Source: SZUA-309 sp965215995 (GTDB lineage: Bacteria; Pseudomonadota; Gammaproteobacteria; Pseudomonadales; Azotimanducaceae). From it: a stretch of 64,000 nt of DNA. Both the position numbers and the translations under genes were made by a program. Under the pieces are notes generated by a model. It did not search any database, had not been told where the DNA came from, and saw only the letters and a program-made list of their open reading frames with translations. The stretch spans positions 3,038,001 to 3,102,000 of the forward strand of contig OZ244128.1 of NCBI GenBank assembly GCA_965215995.1, written 5' to 3'. How positions within the stretch are numbered: position 1 is the stretch's first letter; every line of letters begins with the position of its first letter. Below, piece after piece: positions 43,773 through 52,686 of the stretch.

Positions 43773-45323
43773 GTGGAGAATGAGGTGGAGGAGACCTACT
43801 CGCGCCATTCGGTAGCAATGACTTCGGATACGTCCGTGGAACTTGAGGACCATTTATTGCGTAGCGATGGGCAAGAGGACTTGTGCTTAGCGGTATACAA
43901 GCCCTCCTGTGGAGCAACGCGCTTAACGGCAATAATCGTTCAAGTACTCCTCCCCAATCCCGGGGATCGACACGTACGAGGTGTGGTTACCTTCGAAGGT
44001 AGTTACATCCTTCGCGCAGCTTGGCACGCTTCAAAATGCGGAGGAGGCCTGGCTATTCTCCACTCTCATCCATCTGGCAGCGGATGGCAACGAATGAGTG
44101 AACCTGATCGAGACGCTGAATCCTCGTATGCGCGGTTGGTCCGAGAAATCACAGGTTTGCCTCTCGTGGGTTTGACATTAGGGTGTCGAACCCTCACCTG
44201 GTCCGCAAGGATCTGGACTGATCTTCTATCCGCGGTCCCGAAACACCAGGATGCGGAAAGCGTTCGCGTAGTCGGCAGCACTTTGAGGGTCGATTGGAAC
44301 GATGACTGCCGACCTCCGCCACGTATACAGATAACCCAGAGTCGGACGAGTTCGTGTTGGGGTCCAACGACCCAGAGCAATATCGCCAGGCTCAGAATCC
44401 TTGTGGTGGGTCTCGGCACAATCGGCCTTGACGTGGCAATTCGTCTTGCCGCTACGGGTATTCAGAAATTAGGTGGGATGGACTTCGACAGCGTCGACTT
44501 CGTAAACCTCGACCGGCTTTCCCAAGCAGATGCGATCGACGTATCGCTGCGTCGGTCCAAGTGCGAACTGGCCTTACGTGAAACTACTTCGTGCGCGACA
44601 GCTCCGGATTTTGCCTTCACAACCTATGAAGCCAGTATCTGTGAGGAGTCGTCCATTCAGAATGCCTTAGACTACGATCTAATTTTCTGCTGTATTGACG
44701 ATCATCCCTGGCCAAGATCAATATTGAACGTGCTGGCCTACTCCGATCTGATTCCTGTGATCGATGGAGGCGTCGGGATTGACGTGTTTTCCGATGGTAC
44801 TGGTATGCGAAATGCGACATGGCGTTCACACATACTTCGCCCCGGACGACCGTGCATGGCGTGCATCGGACAGCTCGAGTTAGGGGAGGTCTATCTCGAC
44901 AGAGACGGGCTCCTTTCTGATAGTGATTACATCTCCGGTTTGGCGCCGTCGGACCGACCGCGAAACCAAAATGTAAGCGCATTCTCCGCGAGCGCGTCCG
45001 CTGCGTTGCTGTCCCAGTTCATGAGCTTCGTTGCGGCACCAGCAGGAGAGGGAGAACCGGGCCCGCTTCGGTTCAGTTTGTCGACCCATTGGCTCGAACA
45101 CCTCCGCTTTCAGCCGCGGCGGCATTGCCCTGTAGAGGCTGGCGCTTTATCTGGAGATGGACGTGAAGTGCTAGTAGGTTCAGACGACCGTGCGAACGCG
45201 GAAGTGAGTGACCGGCGTCGAATGCAGCGAAAGCAAATCATCCGGCTGGCGCGTGCAATCGACGACGGCGTTACCGCGATTCATCGATGGATCGCCAGAA
45301 TGATTATGAATTTACTGGCATAG
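43773..45323 (+). CDS. JAB peptidase-E1 (ThiF) fusion protein
   Basis: 516 residues. An N-terminal JAB/JAMM domain has LHSHPSGSGWQRMSEPD (H97, H99, S109, D112), an intact zinc-peptidase site. From about residue 207 comes an E1/ThiF adenylation domain, RILVVGLGTIGLDVAIRLAA, with DFVNLDRL and a C-x2-C at about 361-364 (RPCMACIG). The fusion could mature or remove the Ubl and adenylate its C terminus. Start is GTG at 43773 or GTG at 43785; the latter has GGAG upstream. Last gene of the operon, ending 120 bases before tRNA-Phe. Confidence 0.85.
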   Translation: MENEVEETYSRHSVAMTSDTSVELEDHLLRSDGQEDLCLAVYKPSCGATRLTAIIVQVLLPNPGDRHVRGVVTFEGSYILRAAWHASKCGGGLAILHSHPSGSGWQRMSEPDRDAESSYARLVREITGLPLVGLTLGCRTLTWSARIWTDLLSAVPKHQDAESVRVVGSTLRVDWNDDCRPPPRIQITQSRTSSCWGPTTQSNIARLRILVVGLGTIGLDVAIRLAATGIQKLGGMDFDSVDFVNLDRLSQADAIDVSLRRSKCELALRETTSCATAPDFAFTTYEASICEESSIQNALDYDLIFCCIDDHPWPRSILNVLAYSDLIPVIDGGVGIDVFSDGTGMRNATWRSHILRPGRPCMACIGQLELGEVYLDRDGLLSDSDYISGLAPSDRPRNQNVSAFSASASAALLSQFMSFVAAPAGEGEPGPLRFSLSTHWLEHLRFQPRRHCPVEAGALSGDGREVLVGSDDRANAEVSDRRRMQRKQIIRLARAIDDGVTAIHRWIARMIMNLLA

Positions 45324-45368
45324 ATACCATGATGAACGATCTCAGCAGTATGGCCTTCGCACCGAGCC

Positions 45369-45390
45369 GGGCACCAAATGGGCACTTGGC
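45369..45390. repeat. Arm-type repeat next to tRNA-Phe
   Basis: GGGCACCAAATGGGCACTTG and two further bases, 75 bases from the tRNA-Phe 3' end. The same sequence at the same distance occurs at the 39.6 kb junction, and at 80 bases at the 34.7 kb junction. Confidence 0.8.
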
Positions 45391-45443
45391 GCAGAATCAG
45401 GCGAGATTTCTGGGGGAGAACAGCCGTAAGTGACTGATTTGCA

Positions 45444-45519
<76 letters not shown>

Positions 45520-45603
45520 AGGTGGGGTAGATGCTGGGGAGGTCTCTTCCGTACTACTTAAATCGCGGCGAGACTTCTGTTCTGGCCCCAGCAAAGGGGC
45601 GGT

Positions 45604-45632
45604 ATTAAAGCGGGGCGATTCGAAAACTGCAA
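45604..45632 (-). promoter_or_regulatory. Promoter of tRNA-Phe
   Basis: Read on the minus strand, TTGCAG (45627-45632), 17 bases, then TTTAAT (45604-45609) form a good sigma-70 pair about 85 bases upstream of the mature tRNA 5' end. Confidence 0.55.
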
Positions 45633-45698
45633 GTTGCATACAGCATGGGTCGACAGCTCCCCTAGACACACCCTTCGGCTGAACCCCCTGGACGAGGC

Positions 45699-46628
45699 TT
45701 ATTGATATTCGGCTATATCTGCAGTCACACGTTCGAGGATCTTTCGGCCAGCATCCGCATGTCTCGGGCTGTTGATCAGGCCGGAATCCACCAGCACCAC
45801 GCCGAATAGAACGGCCCAGCCCAGGGCACGGCTGAACAATTCTGAATCCGGTTGATAGACGTCCAGCGCCTGGCCTCGTGCCTCCGCCGAGTCGAACAAG
45901 GCCCATATCCCGGCGAGATCGGTCGCCACGTCTCCAGCCGTGAGGTCGCCCCAATCAATGACGGCGCTGATCTCGCCGCTGCTCGAGACAAGAACGTTCT
46001 GGGCGTGCAGATCTCCGTGCAGCCATAGTCGCTTGCCGTTCTGCGCTGCGGCGAGAGCTGCCTCCCAGATGGATTCGATCGCTGGGGTGATCAGATCCGT
46101 CTTTCGGCGCACACGCGCCATGCGCTCGAGGGTATTGGCTTCGCGTACCTGAAGCGGCACGCCGCGTACGGGGTTTGCCGGGGCACCTTCTGGTGCGGGC
46201 TGGTGCAGGGCGAGCAGAAACTCGGAGAAGCGCCTGGCCTGATCTTCGTTGAGTGGCACCTCGTCCGCGCAACGCCCTTCAAACCACGGCACCACGCTCC
46301 ATTGCCAAGCATAGAAATCTGTCGGTTTTCCTGAACGTACAGGCGCGGAAATATCGATGGGCAGCCCGGGCGAGAGCTTCGGCAACCATGCCTGTTCATT
46401 GCGCATCAGTTGGGCAGCCACTTCACGGCGTGGAACTCGAACCACGAAGTCACTGCCGAGCCGGAACAGAACGTTATCCCAACCTGAATCCAGGTGATTG
46501 AGGGGCAGGCTGGCGAGATCCGGGTGCTGCTCTTCGAGCAGCCGACGAACCAGCGCCTCATTGACGTCCACCTCAGCGTCAGGCTTCCCGGCCGGCATAT
46601 GCTCAGTTGGTATTGATGGCTCTTTCAA
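45699..46628 (-). CDS. Aminoglycoside phosphotransferase-family protein
   Basis: 309 residues with a typical APH fold: N-lobe DNVLFRLGSDFVVRVPRREV, catalytic loop LWLHGDLHAQNVLV (canonical HGDxxxxN) and metal site SAVIDWGDLTAGD. It resembles the large group of chromosomal phosphotransferases (choline kinase/APH) with unknown small-molecule substrates. It sits on the chromosomal side of the tRNA gene, and its relation to the island is doubtful. Confidence 0.8.
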   Translation of the reverse strand: MKEPSIPTEHMPAGKPDAEVDVNEALVRRLLEEQHPDLASLPLNHLDSGWDNVLFRLGSDFVVRVPRREVAAQLMRNEQAWLPKLSPGLPIDISAPVRSGKPTDFYAWQWSVVPWFEGRCADEVPLNEDQARRFSEFLLALHQPAPEGAPANPVRGVPLQVREANTLERMARVRRKTDLITPAIESIWEAALAAAQNGKRLWLHGDLHAQNVLVSSSGEISAVIDWGDLTAGDVATDLAGIWALFDSAEARGQALDVYQPDSELFSRALGWAVLFGVVLVDSGLINSPRHADAGRKILERVTADIAEYQ

Positions 46629-46652
46629 CGCACGGGTCGGCCACGGTACATC

Positions 46653-46922
46653 TCATGCGGGCGGAACATAGCCTATCGCGTGATCGGTCGCTTCGTTGTC
46701 GAGGAATCGCTCGCGTTGCTCGGTGAGGTACTTACGGGCTTTCGGATCGCGCAGGTCCAACGTCTTCTCGTTGATCAGCATCGTCTGCAGGGTCTGCCAC
46801 TCGAGCCATGCTTTCTTCGAGACCGTGTTGAAGATCTCTTCGCCGGCGGGTCCAGGCAGGGGTGGCGTGTCCAGGCCTTCCAGCTCTTCAGCGTACTTGC
46901 GGCACAAGACGGTGCGAGTCAT
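46653..46922 (-). CDS. yggX: Fe(2+)-trafficking / oxidative damage protection protein YggX
   Basis: 89 residues, the family length. It begins with VLCRKYAEELEGLDTPPLPG and holds the single conserved cysteine, and has the WLEWQTLQTMLINEKTL segment. YggX protects Fe-S proteins from oxidative damage. Its start overlaps the mutY stop by 4 bases, the common mutY-yggX pairing of gammaproteobacteria. Confidence 0.95.
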   Translation of the reverse strand: MTRTVLCRKYAEELEGLDTPPLPGPAGEEIFNTVSKKAWLEWQTLQTMLINEKTLDLRDPKARKYLTEQRERFLDNEATDHAIGYVPPA

Positions 46923-47980
46923 GTCAGTGAAAACTCCGAAAGCGAGGCGATCAGTTTAACCGCGGGGGCGGAGAGGCCAAGTGGCTGATTGCTGGCGGGG
47001 GCGTGCCAGCGAACGTCGTCTCGTTCCCGCACGGTTGGTGTGGGATCTTCCACCTCGATGTAGACCGGCTCGATGTCCAGATGGAAGTGGGTGAACGTAT
47101 GCCGGAACACGGGGGCGAAGTATGTAGGAGATGTCTTAACTGGCTGTAGGCCAAACTCCCGAATAAACCCCTCCGCGGAGGTGTCTGAGGATCGTTCTGG
47201 CGGTGTCCAGAGACCTCCCCAGACGCCGTCCGCTGGACGCCGCTCCACAAGGCAGGATCCTCTGCCGTCATGGGCGATGAAGATGCGAGCCGTGCGAACC
47301 GGCTTGTCCTTTTTCGGTTTCTTCCTGGGGTGAAGGTCGATCGCGCCGTGAGCCAGCGCTTTGCAACGGTCAGCGACCGGGCATTCGGAGCAGCTGGGCT
47401 TGGTGTGAACGCAGAGCGTGGCGCCCAGATCCATGATCGCCTGGGTGTAGTCGGCGATCCGTTCCGAAGGCGTGTGCGCATCGGCGTGCGCCCAGAGCGT
47501 TCTGGCGACCGCTGTCTCGCCCGGATAGCCGGGTACGGCATGAAACCGGGCCAGCACCCGCTTCACATTGCCGTCCAGAATGGGTGCCCGAACGCCTGCG
47601 GAGATGGCTGCGATGGCACCTGCCGTGGAGCGGCCGATACCGGGTAGCGCCTCCAGGGCCGCCACGCTCGTTGGCATATCGCCGTTGTGCTCGGTCACCA
47701 CCTGCTGCGCTGCCTTGTGTAGATTTCGCCCTCTGGCGTAGTAGCCGAGCCCCGTCCAGTGATGCAGCACGTCGTCGAGCTCGGCGTCGGCCAGATTGCG
47801 AACCGTGGGAAATCGGGCCATGAACTTCTCGAAGTAAGGGATCACCGTGGCGACCTGGGTCTGCTGCAGCATGATCTCGGAGATCCAGACCCGATAGGCG
47901 CTGGTGTTCTGCTGCCAGGGCAGGTGAGTGCGCCCGTGTTGATCGAACCAGGTGAGCACCCGCTCGGCGAACCAGTCCAT
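46919..47980 (-). CDS. mutY: Adenine DNA glycosylase MutY
   Basis: 353 residues. It removes A mispaired with 8-oxoguanine. The helix-hairpin-helix/GPD region is ALEALPGIGRSTAGAIAAIS followed by PILDGNVKRVLARF with the catalytic Asp. The [4Fe-4S] cluster cysteines appear as CVHTKPSCSECPVADRC. A C-terminal NUDIX-like domain recognises 8-oxoG. The gene lies between the AsmA-like gene (6 bases apart) and yggX (4-base overlap), so one operon. Confidence 0.95.
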   Translation of the reverse strand: MDWFAERVLTWFDQHGRTHLPWQQNTSAYRVWISEIMLQQTQVATVIPYFEKFMARFPTVRNLADAELDDVLHHWTGLGYYARGRNLHKAAQQVVTEHNGDMPTSVAALEALPGIGRSTAGAIAAISAGVRAPILDGNVKRVLARFHAVPGYPGETAVARTLWAHADAHTPSERIADYTQAIMDLGATLCVHTKPSCSECPVADRCKALAHGAIDLHPRKKPKKDKPVRTARIFIAHDGRGSCLVERRPADGVWGGLWTPPERSSDTSAEGFIREFGLQPVKTSPTYFAPVFRHTFTHFHLDIEPVYIEVEDPTPTVRERDDVRWHAPASNQPLGLSAPAVKLIASLSEFSLT

Positions 47981-47986
47981 CAGCGT

Positions 47987-49501
47987 TTAGGGATCATCCC
48001 GTCTTTTCAGGGACTCGCCCAGGAGATCCAGCAGGCCTCGGGCCGTTTCCCGGTACTCCTCGGGCACTTCCTCTTCGATCACCTGATCGATCTTCTCCCG
48101 GGCCTCGCTGCCCTGTTCGCTGGTCAGCACCGCGGCGATGAAGTTCTGCGTGGCTTCCTTTGTCACTCCGCACTGCGGCGTTTCCAGGGTGCCCGTGCAC
48201 TTCATGGGAATCGGTAGTCCCACGAGCACCGGGTTCAAATCGAAGCTGTGCATGTCCGGGTTGTCCTCGAACAGGAACTCCACGTCCATATCCAGGGCGT
48301 CGGTCAGGGGATCGTAATCACCGTTCACCGCAGCGGTGAGGTTGTCGAAGGCCAGATCAAGTTGGTGGTTGGTTCCGTTGATGGCCCAGTCGCCGATCAG
48401 ACGCTCATAGGTCCAGAGGTCAGGCCAGGCGGCGATCCGATCGGGTTCACGAAGCAGCGTTGCCAGAGCCAGGAGCGGCTCCTTGATCTTGGCGATGTCG
48501 ATACGGCCCTTACCGCCATCGAACGTGGTCTTGCCGCGCACGGAGCGGATGAGCTCTTCGGTTGTGTTGCCGGACATTGTGATCTCGCCGCTGTATGCCA
48601 AGGGTGCGATCCAGCGCAGGCGCTGGTTTAGGAACTCCATGAGCGAGGTGCTGTCCGCCCGCTCCAGGTCGGGCACGATGCGCCAGCGGACCGGTTCTGC
48701 CGAGGCGTCGATATCCACTATCGCACCGGCGCTGCCATCGAAGAAATCTGGAATGCGGGCTTCCGTGCTGCTGACACCGCCCGTGTTGGAGAGCGTCAGG
48801 GTCACGTCGGTGAAGTTCTCCTCTTCCACCGTCAACCGGTCGAGCAGGCAGTCACCACTCCAGTCAACCGTCCGCCAGACCGAGACCGGGATGATGGCGC
48901 CTTCCGGATCCGGTGGCTGGACGCTTTCCCGGTAGACGGCGTCCAGGTTGCAGATGCCGGAAGCCTGAGTGGTCTCGAAATGGGTATCTGTCAGCGAGGC
49001 GGTCTGCGCGCTGGGATCGATGGCGATCATGCCGTCGAGTGTGAGCGGCAACGGGTCCCCGGCTGCCGGTTTCTGAGTCAGGGTGGCGGTGAACGGCGAC
49101 GGTGTGGCCGGCTTGAAGTTGTGCAGCTTGAAAGCGTCTATCTCGGTGACTTCTTCACCCTGGGTGATCACCAGGTCGTCCAGGGTCAGTGTGAGCACTT
49201 CCCACTGATTGATATCCCGACTGCTGATCACGCTCATGAAGCTGAGGTCGAGGACCAGCTCACCGAGCTCGTAGCGGCTGCCTTCGTACTCGCTGAGCAC
49301 ACCGGCGGCGGAGAGGCCGAGCGGAGGGAAAAAGCGCCAGCTGAGATCGCCGGTGATCTCCACCTGCACGCCCGTGTTTTCTTCGATGATCGCCTGAATC
49401 TCCGGCTTGAAGCGATTGGCATCCTGCAGAAAGTAGCCGATCCCGACCACGATGAGCGCCAGGACGGCGATGCCGATCAGGGTTCGAACGAGAAATTTCA
49501 T
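47987..49501 (-). CDS. AsmA-family protein
   Basis: 504 residues. A single N-terminal membrane helix (LIGIAVLALIVVGIGYFL) is followed by NRFKPEIQAIIEENTGVQVE and DLSWRFFPPLGLSAAGV, the AsmA N-terminal signature. The C-terminal part ends in the charged helix EEEVPEEYRETARGLLDLLG. AsmA-like proteins belong to the bridge-like lipid transfer group acting between the membranes. First in the asmA-mutY-yggX operon. Confidence 0.88.
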   Translation of the reverse strand: MKFLVRTLIGIAVLALIVVGIGYFLQDANRFKPEIQAIIEENTGVQVEITGDLSWRFFPPLGLSAAGVLSEYEGSRYELGELVLDLSFMSVISSRDINQWEVLTLTLDDLVITQGEEVTEIDAFKLHNFKPATPSPFTATLTQKPAAGDPLPLTLDGMIAIDPSAQTASLTDTHFETTQASGICNLDAVYRESVQPPDPEGAIIPVSVWRTVDWSGDCLLDRLTVEEENFTDVTLTLSNTGGVSSTEARIPDFFDGSAGAIVDIDASAEPVRWRIVPDLERADSTSLMEFLNQRLRWIAPLAYSGEITMSGNTTEELIRSVRGKTTFDGGKGRIDIAKIKEPLLALATLLREPDRIAAWPDLWTYERLIGDWAINGTNHQLDLAFDNLTAAVNGDYDPLTDALDMDVEFLFEDNPDMHSFDLNPVLVGLPIPMKCTGTLETPQCGVTKEATQNFIAAVLTSEQGSEAREKIDQVIEEEVPEEYRETARGLLDLLGESLKRRDDP

Positions 49502-49612
49502 CGGAGAGGCGCCTCTGCGTCTGGGGAGAAACGAGGCGATTATAGAACGACAGGCTGTCGATCAGCTGAACGGGAGTTGAGGTTGTTTGACCGCCCGGAG
49601 GAGCGCTCGGGG

Positions 49613-49834
49613 TCAGGGATGGCGAGCTTCGGTGAGCTGACTACGTGAGCTTCTCAGCGCCTTCAGAGCCCTCGACCAGGAAGGTGTCGCCAGCGGACGA
49701 CGACACCGACGGATGTGCAGGTTCAACGCGTCTTCGGCCTCCGTAAAGGAGACATACGGGCCTTTCGCCAGATTGCCTCTGACGTTGAAATACCAGCGAT
49801 CATCTTCACCCTGGTAGATCCGGTCGGTATTCAT
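49613..49834 (-). CDS. Small DUF6316-like protein
   Basis: 73 residues. DRIYQGEDDRWYFNVRGNLA followed by KGPYVSFTEAEDALNLHIRR matches the short gammaproteobacterial family of the GxWYFxxREGxxxGPF type (DUF6316). Function unknown. The basic tail (RALKALRSSRSQL) could bind nucleic acid. The ribosome site is weak. Confidence 0.6.
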   Translation of the reverse strand: MNTDRIYQGEDDRWYFNVRGNLAKGPYVSFTEAEDALNLHIRRCRRPLATPSWSRALKALRSSRSQLTEARHP

Positions 49835-49980
49835 CTAACTTGGATCCAGGTACTGCTGTCCTTGAGCGCGCCCGTTGAAGGCAACGGGCTATGCAGTGCA
49901 ATCCTTGCACCACCACCAAAGACATTGCACCACACCAACATGAAGCTAATGTATAAACATGTAACCCGAAGAGGCATTTA

Positions 49981-50379
49981 ATGAGCGTTGAACCCTTTGA
50001 TCCTGGTGCACTTGCACTAGAGCTGGATGCCGGTGTGCTCGAGGAGCTTGCGGCTGCGGCTTCGAGGTTGGAAGAGACAAACTTCGGCTTGCCCCGGGAG
50101 CGGATCAGTGCGCTGGCCGCAGTTGCTCGCCAGGACGAGAGAGCCGATTGGCAAGCGGCCGCCACGGAGCTGGACTCGACCCAGCTGATTGGCTTGGTTC
50201 GCCTTTACACGCTGGCTGAGCGGCTGCCGGGCTGGGAGGCCGGTCCCCGTTCGCCGGTCATCCCTCTGGCTGCCGAGCTGAAAAAACGCGGTGACTACCC
50301 CGATGACCTCACCACCTGGATCAAGGCGAATACCGATAATCGCTTTCTTCCCTACGGCAGTCTGATGGATCGGCTCTAG
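49981..50379 (+). CDS. Conserved hypothetical protein
   Basis: 132 residues, all-helical and acidic, ending LKKRGDYPDDLTTWIKANTD and RFLPYGSLMDRL. Similar short proteins occur next to hisB in gammaproteobacteria, though I cannot name the family. A 59-base gap separates it from hisB on the same strand. Confidence 0.6.
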   Translation: MSVEPFDPGALALELDAGVLEELAAAASRLEETNFGLPRERISALAAVARQDERADWQAAATELDSTQLIGLVRLYTLAERLPGWEAGPRSPVIPLAAELKKRGDYPDDLTTWIKANTDNRFLPYGSLMDRL

Positions 50380-50438
50380 GGGCCTGTGAGCGTGGCTTTT
50401 CGACTATACTTCGCCCGCCTTTTTCTGAAGACGAGCTC

Positions 50439-51035
50439 ATGAGCAAGGCGCGGACGGCAAGCGTGTCGCGGGATACCCAGGAGACGAAGATCACCGTGGC
50501 GGTGAATCTGGACGGCACCGGTGTGGCCGAGCTGGACACCGGGCTGCCCTTTTTTGAGCACATGCTGACTCAGATTGCCCGGCACGGCCTGATCGATATG
50601 AAGATCAAAGCGGCGGGTGATCTGGAGGTGGATGCGCACCACACGGTAGAAGACGTGGGTATCGTGCTGGGTCAGGCCGTGACGCAAGCCGTGGGCGATA
50701 AGAGCGGTATCAACCGCTACGGCCATGCCTACGTACCTCTGGACGAAGCGCTGTCCCGGGTGGTGGTGGATTTTTCCGGCCGGCCAGGGCTCGTCTATCA
50801 GGTGGACTACGTGCGTGACCGGATCGGAAACTTCGACGTGGATCTCCTGCGCGAGTTCTTCCAGGGCTTCGTCAACCACGGGCAGCTGACCCTGCACGCG
50901 GCTAATCTTTACGGCGACAATGCCCATCATCAGGCGGAGACTCTGTTCAAGGCTTTCGGCCGGGCGCTTCGTGCGGCCCTCAGCCCGGATGTCCGCATGG
51001 CCGGTCAGATACCGTCGACCAAAGGCAGTCTGTAG
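50439..51035 (+). CDS. hisB: Imidazoleglycerol-phosphate dehydratase
   Basis: 198 residues, a monofunctional HisB dehydratase. The conserved blocks FFEHMLTQIARHGLIDM, DAHHTVEDVGIVLGQA and NPHHQAE-type NAHHQAETLFKAFGRAL supply the metal-binding histidines. It catalyses the sixth step of histidine biosynthesis. hisA follows 4 bases after its stop. hisH, usually between hisB and hisA in this class, is absent. Confidence 0.95.
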   Translation: MSKARTASVSRDTQETKITVAVNLDGTGVAELDTGLPFFEHMLTQIARHGLIDMKIKAAGDLEVDAHHTVEDVGIVLGQAVTQAVGDKSGINRYGHAYVPLDEALSRVVVDFSGRPGLVYQVDYVRDRIGNFDVDLLREFFQGFVNHGQLTLHAANLYGDNAHHQAETLFKAFGRALRAALSPDVRMAGQIPSTKGSL

Positions 51036-51039
51036 ACCA

Positions 51040-51783
51040 ATGCTTCTGATTCCGGCCATCGACCTGAAAGATGGGAAGTGCGTGCGCCTGAAGCAGGGCC
51101 GCATGGACGACGTCACCGTCTTCTCAGACGATCCAGTCGCCATGGCCATGCACTGGAAAGAGGCCGGTTGCCGAAGGCTGCATCTGGTGGATCTCGATGG
51201 TGCGTTTGCTGGTGAGCCGAAAAACCGTGACGTGATTCAGGCGATCACGAGCGCCATGGATGACGTGCCGGTGCAGGTGGGTGGTGGCATCCGCGATCAG
51301 GCGACCATATCCGCCTATCTGGATGCGGGTGTCTCCCAGGCAATCGTCGGCACCAAAGCCATCGAGGAGCCGGCCTTTCTACAGGCAATGGCGGCAGAAT
51401 TTCCGGGCAGACTCATCCTCGGCCTGGATGCCAGAGACGGCATGCTGGCCGTGGCTGGTTGGGACGAAACTTCCGCGGTGGAAGCCCTGGCCTTCGCTCG
51501 CGAGAGCTCTTCGTTACCGCTTGCCGGCATCGTCTACACGGACATTGCCCGCGACGGCATGCTCAGTGGTGTGAACGTGGAGGCGACGGTCCGGATGGCC
51601 GAGGCAACGGAAATACCCGTGATTGCATCCGGCGGGCTGACCAGCCTGGAAGATCTGTCCGCATTGAAAACCGCGTTCCAGGGCGCCAGCGGCACCCTGA
51701 TGGGGGCCATCACTGGCCGAGCGATATATGCGGGGACGCTGGATTTCCAAGCAGGGCAATCCCTCCTGGATCAGCCCGCCTGA
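51040..51783 (+). CDS. hisA: ProFAR isomerase HisA
   Basis: 247 residues, a TIM barrel with two half-barrel repeats. IPAIDLKDGKCVRLKQGRMD holds the first catalytic Asp, VQVGGGIRD binds phosphate, and GIVYTDIARDGMLSGVN carries the second Asp, distinguishing it from HisF. The ATG at 51040 follows the hisB stop closely. Its last 74 bases overlap the convergent deacetylase gene. No hisF follows. Confidence 0.95.
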   Translation: MLLIPAIDLKDGKCVRLKQGRMDDVTVFSDDPVAMAMHWKEAGCRRLHLVDLDGAFAGEPKNRDVIQAITSAMDDVPVQVGGGIRDQATISAYLDAGVSQAIVGTKAIEEPAFLQAMAAEFPGRLILGLDARDGMLAVAGWDETSAVEALAFARESSSLPLAGIVYTDIARDGMLSGVNVEATVRMAEATEIPVIASGGLTSLEDLSALKTAFQGASGTLMGAITGRAIYAGTLDFQAGQSLLDQPA

Positions 51784-52615
51784 TCGGCACCTCGGGTACC
51801 AGATCGCTCAACGTGGCGAGCACGACGTCTTCCGGTAACGATTCCAGCTTTCTGCTGAGAAAGGCCACCGTGATCGGGTAAGGGTGAGCAATCACCACCG
51901 CCTGCCCTCGCCGTCGGGCGATGGTCAGCGATCGCTCGAATGCCGCCTCGAGATGCGCCTGTGAGCGAATGTGATCGAGAAACACGTCCCGTCGAATCGT
52001 AGGCACATCCAGCGCCCGGGCCGTGGACTCGGCAACGCTGTGTGGCGTTGTCCGGCTGTCCAGAAAATAGAGCCCATGGCGGGCGATTCCGGCCATCAGG
52101 CGCTCCATGGGTTGCCGGTGTGCGGTCAACAGGCTGCCGGTGTGGTTATTCACCCCGGTTACGTTAGGCAGGCGTTCGAGTGCGGCCTCGAACTGGGCTT
52201 CGAAACGCTCCGGCGGCATGTCGAGGGCCAGGGTGCCTGGTTCCAGGGTGTTGGCAGCCACAGGCTCCATGGGCTGATGCAGGATGATCTCGCGTCCGGA
52301 GGCGTGGGCGCGTTCGGCAATCTCCAGCGCGTGCGGCGCAAAAGGCAGCATGCCGAGGGTCAGCGCTTTGGGCAGGGCGAGCAGTTCTTCTCCGCGACTC
52401 AAGCTGTAGCCCACATCGTCAATGACGATGGCCAGTCGCGCCGCGTTTGCTTTGACCGGGGCGTCGCCGATCAGATCGTTCGCCCGGCTGTTTTGAGGCA
52501 GAGACATGGCGACAATCGCGCTGAAGAAGAGGGCAAGGTAAAAAACAGGGGAGAGACAGTGCCAGTGGATGACCTGGTGAGCGGGTGGGGTCCTAACAGG
52601 GTCAGGGCTGGGCAA
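51710..52615 (-). CDS. Divergent polysaccharide deacetylase family protein (YibQ-like)
   Basis: 301 residues. A signal/anchor segment (SPVFYLALFFSAIVAMSL) precedes a divergent NodB-like barrel: RLAIVIDDVGYSLSRGEELL, REIILHQPMEPV, GVNNHTGSLLTAH and YFLDSRTTPHS. E. coli yibQ lies by envC in the same way. Substrate unknown. The C-terminal 24 or so codons overlap hisA on the other strand, and the last residues look non-conserved, so the stop may have been lengthened. Confidence 0.85.
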   Translation of the reverse strand: MPSPDPVRTPPAHQVIHWHCLSPVFYLALFFSAIVAMSLPQNSRANDLIGDAPVKANAARLAIVIDDVGYSLSRGEELLALPKALTLGMLPFAPHALEIAERAHASGREIILHQPMEPVAANTLEPGTLALDMPPERFEAQFEAALERLPNVTGVNNHTGSLLTAHRQPMERLMAGIARHGLYFLDSRTTPHSVAESTARALDVPTIRRDVFLDHIRSQAHLEAAFERSLTIARRRGQAVVIAHPYPITVAFLSRKLESLPEDVVLATLSDLVPEVPIRRADPGGIALLGNPASPHISLGQ

Positions 52616-52686
52616 GGCTGCCTAATCCATGGCTCGTCAGGGGTTGCAGAATAGAGGGGATGGCGTTGGAAAGCCAGCGTGACGGG

